NCBI GenBank assembly: GCA_002332755.1
Contig: DDBO01000013.1
Location: forward strand, 1-19,500
Direction of reading: 5' to 3'
DNA: 19,500 bases
DNA from: Bacteroidales bacterium UBA2030
GTDB lineage: Bacteria > Bacteroidota > Bacteroidia > Bacteroidales > TTA-H9
Under the pieces are notes generated by a model. That model was not told the origin of the DNA. It did no database searches and saw nothing but the letters and a program-made list of their open reading frames with translations. Below are positions 6,332 to 12,498 of this stretch, in pieces (the first letter of the stretch is position 1; each line of letters starts with the position of its first letter). The translations under genes were made by a program, and so were the position numbers.

Positions 6332-7753
6332 TTAATTCTTAACCAATTGGCGATAGTGCCTGTAACGTTCAAAAATCTCTTTTACAAAATTAACAGGCTC
6401 ATCGCCCCTACAATATCCATAATAAACAACGGCATCATTGTAATAACGAGGATTAGCCTTATTTTTCAGATAAAAGGCTACATCTTCCCAATGATTAGGA
6501 TTTCTATTGAACTTGGCAGCCAGCCTTCGGGCATCAAATACATGCCCTATACCTACGTTATAAGAAGCCATTACGAATTTTTTCCTTTCCTCAGGATCAG
6601 GAATTTTGTCTTTCCATTGTTCTTCGAGCCACTTAATGTACATGGCTCCTGCCTTAATGTGTTCTTGGGGCGAACTAAGACTATCGACTCCATATTTTAA
6701 AGCCGTTTCAGGCATCAACTGCATGATACCATTGGCACCGGCCCATGACTGCGCCTTAGGATCAAATTTCGATTCCTGGAAGGCCAATGCAGCCAACAGA
6801 CGCCAATCCCAATCGATAACTTTTGCAAACTTTTTGAATGATTCATCATATTCCGAAAGGCGGCCCTTTCTTACAAAATTGATCGAGCTTTGAGCCATAA
6901 ATTGAACTCTTTTGGCTTCCAAATATTTATTTGCCAGCGCTTTGGCTATCGGGCTGCTATAGAAATTTGTCAACCACTCGTTAACAATGCCCAACAACTC
7001 AGTCTCTTCCTTTTTAACGGCCCAGGCTACATTATGATAAAAACTGACAGGCACCTGAATGTCTATACTCGCATTATAAAGGGTAGAAATTTTAGCAATT
7101 CTCTCATCTGCCACCACATAAGGAATTTCACCAGCGGCAACCATCGCTATTAGCTCTTCCTGCGATTTATCGAAAGCTACCTCAAGCTTAATCGAGTCGC
7201 CAATCTCTTCCATCAAATTGTGCATTCGTCTGATGAGGTAACGATCATTGGGGATCCATACTTTCTTTCCACCCAATTCGAGTGGCTGCTGAATATAAGA
7301 GCTATTTTCTCCCTTTTCCTCTGGTTTTCGCTGCACAAGCACAGACCGAGATCTTCCTACAGGATTTGTAAAACCCACCTCCTGCGCTCTCGAAAGCGAC
7401 ATGGCCAATTCTGAGGCTACCAAATCTACATCTCCAGTCTTCAGGCGTTCTATGGCATTGCGGGGATTATTCTCAACCACCAATTCCAGCTCAACACCGA
7501 GATAATCAGCAAAATGATTTAGTATCTCAAACTGGTATCCCATGGGCCGACCTCGGTAAATGAAGTAGTCGATACTATTGTAATCGATCAATGCACGTAG
7601 CTTTCGGCTTTTTACAATTTCGTCGAGCCGAGTATTTACAGGCTGTTTTTCTCCGTCTATTATTTTGATGTTTAAACTGTTGCAAGATATCAGTAGGATC
7701 GAAAACCAAAGAACAAATAGACGGTGAAAAGAACTTAGAAAATCATAACTCAT
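6332..7753 (-). CDS. mltF: Membrane-bound lytic murein transglycosylase F (lipoprotein)
   Basis: A 473-residue lipoprotein that cleaves the MurNAc-GlcNAc bond of peptidoglycan, giving 1,6-anhydromuropeptides. A hydrophobic signal ends in the lipobox LISC with lipidated C24. Residues about 45-285 form a periplasmic solute-binding (SBP_bac_3-like) domain, a regulatory or ligand-sensing module in MltF (LRALIDYNSIDYFIYRGRPMGYQFEILNHFADYLGVEL, then GDVDLVASELAMSLSRAQEVGFT, written here as separate parts of that domain). The C-terminal SLT domain (about 305-470) has ALAFQESKFDPKAQS with catalytic Glu327, GANGIMQLMPETA and the MASYNVGIGHV motif. The order matches MltF. The ATG at 7753 is preceded by an inverted repeat. 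The gene converges on the flavodoxin gene. Confidence 0.93.
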   Translation of the reverse strand: MSYDFLSSFHRLFVLWFSILLISCNSLNIKIIDGEKQPVNTRLDEIVKSRKLRALIDYNSIDYFIYRGRPMGYQFEILNHFADYLGVELELVVENNPRNAIERLKTGDVDLVASELAMSLSRAQEVGFTNPVGRSRSVLVQRKPEEKGENSSYIQQPLELGGKKVWIPNDRYLIRRMHNLMEEIGDSIKLEVAFDKSQEELIAMVAAGEIPYVVADERIAKISTLYNASIDIQVPVSFYHNVAWAVKKEETELLGIVNEWLTNFYSSPIAKALANKYLEAKRVQFMAQSSINFVRKGRLSEYDESFKKFAKVIDWDWRLLAALAFQESKFDPKAQSWAGANGIMQLMPETALKYGVDSLSSPQEHIKAGAMYIKWLEEQWKDKIPDPEERKKFVMASYNVGIGHVFDARRLAAKFNRNPNHWEDVAFYLKNKANPRYYNDAVVYYGYCRGDEPVNFVKEIFERYRHYRQLVKN

Positions 7754-7760
7754 TAATAAT

Positions 7761-7787
7761 CAATTAGTTAATACTAACTGCAAATTG
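7761..7787 (-). repeat. Inverted repeat just upstream of mltF
   Basis: CAATTAGTTA (7761-7770) pairs with TAACT (7775-7779) and AATTG (7783-7787), giving a 10-bp AT-rich stem with a 4-base loop and a 3-base bulge. It begins 7 bases before the mltF start codon. It could fold in the leader or act as an operator; the AT-richness makes chance plausible. Confidence 0.35.
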
Positions 7788-7983
7788 AGCCACAATTTTA
7801 CAACAATTTTTTTAAATAGATACTTTTTGGGGATATTTTTTATCGTTCATAATGATATTGTTTGAAATTCAGAGTAAATTCCTTCCTCAATCGGATAAGA
7901 GTGAAGGCCCGAAAGAAATAACACGCTATTGCCCTGAGTGAATTCTGGGGATTAAAAAAATACCATTGAGAGTAAAAAGAAAA
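7788..7983. other. Intergenic region between mltF and the TonB receptor gene
   Basis: The 286 bases between the mltF start and the receptor stop hold the mltF leader, its promoter and the receptor terminator at the right end. On the minus strand TCAATTTG (7788-7781) is one mismatch from TAnnTTTG and is the best -7 candidate for mltF. I see no coding frame, tRNA or repeat in the remainder. Confidence 0.4.
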
Positions 7984-8011
7984 GAAGACTGCCTCGATTG
8001 AGACAGCCTTC
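7973..8011 (-). terminator. Rho-independent terminator of the TonB receptor gene
   Basis: Read on the minus strand, GAAGGCTGTCTC (8011-8000) pairs with GAGGCAGTCTTC (7995-7984) as a 12-bp stem with two G-U wobbles and a 4-base loop, followed by a T-rich run (TTTTCTTTTT). It begins 28 bases after the receptor stop codon. The wobbles pair only in the minus-strand transcript, which fixes the orientation. Confidence 0.85.
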
Positions 8012-8039
8012 TAAGGAATTTGCTTAAACTAACGTTTCT

Positions 8040-10451
8040 TTAAAATCTTCCCCGGAGGGTAACAATCAGGTTGCGGCCGGGGGCGCTTATGCCCGAGGCA
8101 AATACCCTGTAATTCTGGTCGAGAATATTCTCCAATGCAAGCTGAACCTGCAGATATTTATTCATCTGCCATGCCATGTTTAGGTTAAGTGTATACCAGG
8201 CCGGGGTGCCGTACTGGGTGGCATATTTTATATTATCCTCGCCTAATAGATTATAATCTTCCAGGCGTTTCCAGCCATTGTAAAGCGCATAAAACTCAGC
8301 GGTAAATCTGTCAAGTATCAAATGCATGGATGTCTTGCCATAAACGGGAGGGATATGGTCGAGCGGGTAATCCGTGGTATCAGTCTTTATCCTTCCATAA
8401 GTGTAGGTAAGAACCGAGCTGAGGCTAAAATTGGGTGTGATACGGGCCACTACCTTTCCGGTAACTCCGTAGACATAAGCTTTATCCGCGTTAACACTTG
8501 TGGTAACCCGGCTCAAGGTTCCATCATAATAGATACTGTCCTGACCATGAACAAGCGCGGGTTTTACGGTAATAAGGTCAGTAAGATGCGTATAAAAGCC
8601 AGTGGCTTCTAAATCAACAATCCCTGCTATGTTTTTAGCAACACTCAATTCTCCGTTCCAGGAGTATTCTGATTTAAGGTCGGGATTGGGCACAATAACA
8701 CTTCCCGGCACACTTTCGAATACTTTGCCTAAATCGTCCACATTAGGAGCGCGAAAACCTGTGCTTCCCAGGAGTGAAATCTTCCAACCTCTTTCGGGCT
8801 TCCAAATCAGCCCCAGGTTACCATTGAGTGCACCTGATTTTTGGGTAACTTCCCTGTCAAGGAAGGGGAAAAAGGTGGTATCGTTAAACTTTGCATTCAG
8901 ATATACATTGCTATAGCGTAATCCATCCGTAAGAATAACCTTTGGTGTAATTTCCCACGCATGGGTAAAATACACAGCCAGAGTACGCATGGTAGAACCA
9001 CCATCCGGATAACGTGTGTCGAGAGATCCTGTGCTGCCATCTTTGATATTTTCCCAATATGCCGAGCTGTTTACATCGTTGTAGGTTCCCTCTACCCCAT
9101 AACGCAATTCATGCCTTCCGACTTGTTTCTGAAAATCAGCATTCAAAGAAAGCACATCCACTTTTTCCGTTCTGTGGCTGAGTTTGCTTTTGCCAAAACT
9201 CCTGTTGTGGCGGCTCTCTTCTAAATTTTGCCATGCAAGTGTAATCCGTGCCTGGTCGTAAATGCGGCTGTTGTGCAGGTCAAGGTGATAAGCGGCCAGA
9301 AGCCTTTTTTGTGGACCATAGTACCATTCGGCATACCGGGGCAATCCACCACTTGTTTCTGTCAATCTATCGTAACGGTTGATATCCGAAGAGGTTGAAT
9401 ATTGAAAATTAAGGGTATGCTCTGCCTTCTCTGACGCTTTTAAATAAAACTTTTGCATAAAATCGTACTGGGAGTATCCAGAGCGTTTCTGGATGTTGGG
9501 GTTGGAATTAATCAAGGCACTGTCTTTATTGTTGATGCGTTCAACATAAAACAAGCATTTGCCCCAATCACCATAAAAGGGATTACGCACATCCCCTTGC
9601 CTTAAGTCACCAAAATCGGAAACCGTTACCGAAGTCAAAGAGGCCCAATTTTTCCATCCAAGATTCACATCAGCATGTGCGGTTTTCTCGTTATAGGCTG
9701 AAGAATAACGCGTAAATGCCTGGGTGCGGCTGTAAAATGACTTATCCGGGCCTGCCGTGCGAGGCTTTAATGTGTGAAAATGCATCACACCGCCCAATGC
9801 ATCGCTCCCATAAATCACCGAACCCGGACCATAGACCACTTCAGCTTTTTCAAGCGCTGAATTATCGAGGGTGATGATGCTCTGCAGATGCCCTCCGCGG
9901 TAGATGGCGTTATTCATTCGAATACCGTCCACAACGAGCAACACCTTATTGGCTTCCAGGCCTCTTAAAATAGGACTGCCTCCTCCCAATTGGCTTTTCT
10001 GCACCAATACTTCACCGCTTTTTTGTAATAGTTCGGCTGTTGTGGGTTGACTCAGTAATTCAAGGTCGCGGCGTTTCATTACCAACACTTGCTGAGGTAC
10101 GTCCTCCCGCTTTTCTTCAAAACGACTGGCCGAAATAACCGTCTCATCCAGATCATACACCTTCCCGGTCAGTAAAATCCTATAATTGCTCTTCTTCAGT
10201 TCGTTAAATTTGGTTTGGAATGTGTGATATCCCAATGCACGAACTATAATCACCGCTTCATCACCCAAGGCCTTGGTTGACACCTTCCCGCTCTGGTCGG
10301 TAGTTGAAGTTTGTTCCAAACTTCCTTCTTTTACCATTATAACCGCACCTGGAACAGGTTGTAGAGTCGCACGATCGAGTACATTGATGGTTTGGGATAG
10401 TAATCCATTGAAAGTCAATAATATTATTAAAAAAGTTAAAATGTTTTTCAT
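8040..10451 (-). CDS. TonB-dependent receptor, haem/siderophore-like class
   Basis: A complete 803-residue outer-membrane receptor. Residues 1-19 are a signal peptide (ILTFLIILLTFNGLLSQ), followed by a carboxypeptidase-regulatory-like domain (about 20-98). The plug follows, with DETVISASRFEEKREDVP, the motif ILRGLEANKVLLVVDGIRM and VVYGPGSVIYGSDALGGVMHF. A C-terminal barrel ends in LENILDQNYRVFASGISAPGR and a final aromatic strand (IVTLRGRF). The plug and the FRAP (about 566-569) and NPDL boxes resemble haemoglobin/haem receptors of the HmuR/HemR type, but the His normally lying between those boxes is absent, so haem as ligand is uncertain. It follows, by 113 bases, a membrane protein gene on the same strand and shares its promoter or uses one in the gap. 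It ends at a strong terminator. Confidence 0.93.
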   Translation of the reverse strand: MKNILTFLIILLTFNGLLSQTINVLDRATLQPVPGAVIMVKEGSLEQTSTTDQSGKVSTKALGDEAVIIVRALGYHTFQTKFNELKKSNYRILLTGKVYDLDETVISASRFEEKREDVPQQVLVMKRRDLELLSQPTTAELLQKSGEVLVQKSQLGGGSPILRGLEANKVLLVVDGIRMNNAIYRGGHLQSIITLDNSALEKAEVVYGPGSVIYGSDALGGVMHFHTLKPRTAGPDKSFYSRTQAFTRYSSAYNEKTAHADVNLGWKNWASLTSVTVSDFGDLRQGDVRNPFYGDWGKCLFYVERINNKDSALINSNPNIQKRSGYSQYDFMQKFYLKASEKAEHTLNFQYSTSSDINRYDRLTETSGGLPRYAEWYYGPQKRLLAAYHLDLHNSRIYDQARITLAWQNLEESRHNRSFGKSKLSHRTEKVDVLSLNADFQKQVGRHELRYGVEGTYNDVNSSAYWENIKDGSTGSLDTRYPDGGSTMRTLAVYFTHAWEITPKVILTDGLRYSNVYLNAKFNDTTFFPFLDREVTQKSGALNGNLGLIWKPERGWKISLLGSTGFRAPNVDDLGKVFESVPGSVIVPNPDLKSEYSWNGELSVAKNIAGIVDLEATGFYTHLTDLITVKPALVHGQDSIYYDGTLSRVTTSVNADKAYVYGVTGKVVARITPNFSLSSVLTYTYGRIKTDTTDYPLDHIPPVYGKTSMHLILDRFTAEFYALYNGWKRLEDYNLLGEDNIKYATQYGTPAWYTLNLNMAWQMNKYLQVQLALENILDQNYRVFASGISAPGRNLIVTLRGRF

Positions 10452-10514
10452 AGCAATTTTTAATTTCGTTAAAAAAGAATAATAACATAGAGCGACATTT
10501 ATCGTAATGTCACT

Positions 10515-10539
10515 ACCTCACCCTTAAAAAGGAGGAGGT
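10515..10539. other. Imperfect hairpin between the Pro-tail protein and receptor genes
   Basis: ACCTC (10515-10519) pairs with GAGGT (10535-10539) and CCTT (10522-10525) with AAGG (10529-10532), separated by a 2x2 internal loop. It lies inside the 113-base gap of the two-gene unit. In the minus-strand transcript it is not followed by a T run, so it is more likely an RNA-processing or stability element than a terminator, if it works at all. Confidence 0.3.
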
Positions 10540-10564
10540 TTTAAATAATACAAGAGTATAAAAT

Positions 10565-11092
10565 TTATGAGGTACACCAAGGAGGAGGAGAAGGGACTCC
10601 CGGCTCAAACGGCAAGGGTGGACAAATCCTATAGCCACTGAAAACAAGGTATTTTGCGGGTAAAGGAGTGATACGAATAGCAGCAGGAATAAAATACAAA
10701 GAAAGCTGCATGGCTGGATTTATCAGGCCCATTCTTCCACCGGTAGCATCCTGTCTCTGCTTTAAAGCCTGGTATAAAGCCATTTCCTTTCCATCTTCCA
10801 GGGCCAAGATCTTAATTTTCCCCTGCAAGGGCTTTTGTAGGCTAATGATATCGAACATCTTTCCATGGAGAAGGAATTCATGGCCTTTTTCAATCCATTG
10901 AAGGCGCTCGAATTCTATTGGACTAAGTATCAAAACAACAGCCTCTTGCAATAATTGAGGTTGATTACCCTGCAGGATTCTGTGGCGAACTTCTCGTTTG
11001 ATTTCTGCTTTACGGAGGAAAAATAAGGGATAAAAAATCCCCATATGAAACAGGATTATTACGAGCAGAAAGCAAGCTTTGTATTTTCTCAT
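10565..11092 (-). CDS. Membrane-anchored protein of unknown function with Pro-rich tail
   Basis: A 175-residue protein not assigned to a named family. Residues 5-26 form a single N-terminal membrane helix or uncleaved signal (KACFLLVIILFHMGIFYPLFFL). A mixed soluble domain follows at about 35-130, with LSPIEFERLQWIEKGHEFLLHGKMFDIIS and GKIKILALEDGKEMALYQAL, an arrangement I associate with small proteins encoded beside TonB receptors in Bacteroidota. The C-terminus is Pro-rich with two cysteines (ICPPLPFEPG, PSPPPWC). I chose the ATG at 11092 because a full promoter ends 18 bases upstream; the longer frame opens with a GTG inside the tRNA terminator. It lies 113 bases upstream of the 803-residue receptor. 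A periplasmic accessory role in uptake is inference. Confidence 0.75.
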   Translation of the reverse strand: MRKYKACFLLVIILFHMGIFYPLFFLRKAEIKREVRHRILQGNQPQLLQEAVVLILSPIEFERLQWIEKGHEFLLHGKMFDIISLQKPLQGKIKILALEDGKEMALYQALKQRQDATGGRMGLINPAMQLSLYFIPAAIRITPLPAKYLVFSGYRICPPLPFEPGVPSPPPWCTS

Positions 11093-11110
11093 AGAGGATA
11101 TCCCAGGTGA

Positions 11111-11142
11111 CAAATTTAAGGTCAAACCTGTTAGAATCCAAA
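11111..11142 (-). promoter_or_regulatory. Promoter of the Pro-tail protein and TonB receptor unit
   Basis: On the minus strand the -33 element TTTG (11142-11139) is followed after 20 bases by TAAATTTG (11118-11111), an exact TAnnTTTG -7 box. Both elements and the spacing fit the Bacteroidota primary sigma factor consensus, making this the best promoter of the window. The ATG at 11092 follows after 18 bases. Confidence 0.75.
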
Positions 11143-11190
11143 AACGCAATTCCTCAAAACCACTTCCCGAGCCTTCCGCTCCTTGCATTA

Positions 11191-11219
11191 AAACAAAAAA
11201 AGCCGGTAACACCGGCCTT
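11191..11219 (-). terminator. Terminator of the tRNA-Asn gene
   Basis: On the minus strand AAGGCCGGT (11219-11211) pairs with ACCGGCTTT (11207-11199) around a GTT loop, and the T run continues to 11191 with one break. It begins 5 bases after the mature tRNA end. Confidence 0.85.
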
Positions 11220-11224
11220 CTCTG

Positions 11225-11298
11225 CTCCCCCAGCTGGACTTGAACCAGCGACCCTCTGATTAACAGTCAGATGCTCTAACCAACTGAGCTATGGAGGA
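11225..11298 (-). tRNA. tRNA-Asn (GTT anticodon)
   Basis: A 74-nt cloverleaf on the minus strand. The acceptor stem TCCTCCA (11298-11292) pairs with TGGGGGA (11232-11226, one G-U), with discriminator G at 11225. The D arm is AGCTCAGTTGGTTAGAGC. The anticodon arm has stems TCTGA/TCAGA around CTGTTAA, giving anticodon GTT (11264-11262), which reads Asn codons AAC/AAU. The T arm is GCTGGTTCAAGTCCAGC. The 3' CCA is not encoded (the sequence continues CAGAG), so it must be added by the CCA-adding enzyme. It is a single gene with its own terminator. Confidence 0.97.
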
Positions 11299-11351
11299 GT
11301 GTTTCTTGAAATTTCGGAGTGCAAAATTATAAAAGTTTTTCTTTCCCTCAA

Positions 11352-11359
11352 TACCTTTG
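11352..11359 (+). promoter_or_regulatory. -7 promoter box before the adenosine kinase gene
   Basis: TACCTTTG matches TAnnTTTG exactly and lies 38 bases before the ATG at 11398. No convincing -33 TTTG is found 19-21 bases upstream. Confidence 0.5.
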
Positions 11360-11397
11360 CCGAAAAATTTTTAACCATCAAAAACAACCTATTGTAG

Positions 11398-12375
11398 ATG
11401 AACAAAATAATTGGACTTGGAAATGCTCTTGTAGATTTACTCACCTATTTGCCCGACGACACCTTTCTGCACCAGCACAAACTTCCGGCAGGAAGCATGA
11501 CTTTGGTGGATGCCCCCACAGCTCAAAAACTTACTAATGAAGCTCAACGTTTTAAGCAAAAGGTGATGAGCGGGGGATCGGCAGCGAATACCATTTATGG
11601 TCTGGCTATGCTCAATGTACCTTGTGGATACATGGGTAAAGTTGGAGACGACGAGTTAGGCCGTATTTATAAAAAAGACCTGGAAAATGCCGGTATTAAA
11701 GCGCATACCATCCATTCATCAACCCCCACAGGAAGGGCCCTGGCCCTTATAACACCCGACGGTGAAAGGACTTTTGCGGTGTATTTAGGTGCTGCTCTTG
11801 AACTTACAAGTGTTGACCTTCAAAAAGAAATCGTTAATGATTATGATCACATGCACATAGAGGGATACCTTGTGCAAAACCACGACCTGATGAGGGATGC
11901 ACTCAGTATGGCAAAAAGCATGAGGTTGACGGTGAGCCTCGACCTGGCCAGCTATAATGTAGTGGCAGAAAATCTCAGCTTTTTGAGAGAAATCATGCAG
12001 CAGGGATGGGTTGATATCGTTTTTGCCAATGAAGAAGAAGCCAAAGCATTTACGGGCCGGAATCCCGAAGAATCTCTCGAGGAACTATCAGCCTTTTGTC
12101 CAACGGCGGTGGTTAAAATTGGGAGCAAAGGTTCTTTCATAAAAACTAATGGTAAGGTTTACAGGATAGATGCCATTCGTGCACAACCCATAGATACAAC
12201 CGGGGCAGGCGACATGTACGCAGCCGGTTATCTGTGCGGCCTTACCCGTGGATACGAACCAGAAAAATGTGGTCGGTTGGCCAGCTTCGTAGCCGGACGC
12301 TGTGTGGAAAGCGAAGGCGCACGTATGCCCCTTAACCTGTGGGCTGAAATTCAGAAATTCATGCAAACGTTGTAA
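11398..12375 (+). CDS. PfkB-family kinase, probably adenosine kinase
   Basis: A 325-residue ribokinase-fold sugar/nucleoside kinase. The N-terminal MNKIIGLGNALVDLLTYL and the segment LPAGSMTLVD are typical of the enzyme annotated as adenosine kinase in Bacteroidota, which phosphorylates adenosine to AMP. PfkB signature 1 is GGSAANTIYGLAMLNVPCGYMGKVG, given here as a motif beginning at about residue 59. Signature 2, DTTGAGDMYAAGYLCGL, begins at D265, with D272 the catalytic base and GAG the anion hole. A substrate-side PTGRALALI motif lies near residue 110. Length is normal. It has its own -7 box and a terminator and appears monocistronic. Other PfkB substrates such as ribose or a different nucleoside remain possible, since substrate choice cannot be fixed from motifs alone. 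Confidence 0.9.
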   Translation: MNKIIGLGNALVDLLTYLPDDTFLHQHKLPAGSMTLVDAPTAQKLTNEAQRFKQKVMSGGSAANTIYGLAMLNVPCGYMGKVGDDELGRIYKKDLENAGIKAHTIHSSTPTGRALALITPDGERTFAVYLGAALELTSVDLQKEIVNDYDHMHIEGYLVQNHDLMRDALSMAKSMRLTVSLDLASYNVVAENLSFLREIMQQGWVDIVFANEEEAKAFTGRNPEESLEELSAFCPTAVVKIGSKGSFIKTNGKVYRIDAIRAQPIDTTGAGDMYAAGYLCGLTRGYEPEKCGRLASFVAGRCVESEGARMPLNLWAEIQKFMQTL

Positions 12376-12420
12376 CTCCCTGACCAGCATTTTGCAAAAA
12401 ATTGTATTTCAAATTGTTTT

Positions 12421-12450
12421 AAGGCCTTTCAAGATAAAGGCCTTTTTTTT
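12421..12450 (+). terminator. Terminator of the adenosine kinase gene
   Basis: AAGGCCTTT (12421-12429) pairs perfectly with AAAGGCCTT (12436-12444) around a 6-base loop, followed by six more T residues. It starts 46 bases after the kinase stop. Confidence 0.9.
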
Positions 12451-12457
12451 AATTTTG
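12450..12457 (+). promoter_or_regulatory. -7 promoter box before the EF-G paralogue
   Basis: TAATTTTG matches TAnnTTTG exactly, directly after the T run of the upstream terminator and 41 bases before the ATG at 12499. Any -33 region would fall inside the terminator hairpin, and no TTTG is seen there. Confidence 0.45.
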
Positions 12458-12498
12458 CCCCCTCTATGTAAAAGACTAAATTTTAATATTTTAAACAA

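Noticed and set aside
10529..10588. Direct repeat AAGGAGGAGG at 10529-10538 and 10579-10588
   Set aside because: The second copy is simply the codons for the Pro-Pro-Pro tail; two purine-rich decamers in 60 bases are not enough for a binding-site claim.
11093..11212. N-terminal extension of the Pro-tail protein gene to a GTG at 11212
   Set aside because: The extension begins inside the tRNA-Asn terminator and covers the promoter at 11111-11142; the ATG at 11092 begins a clear membrane segment.
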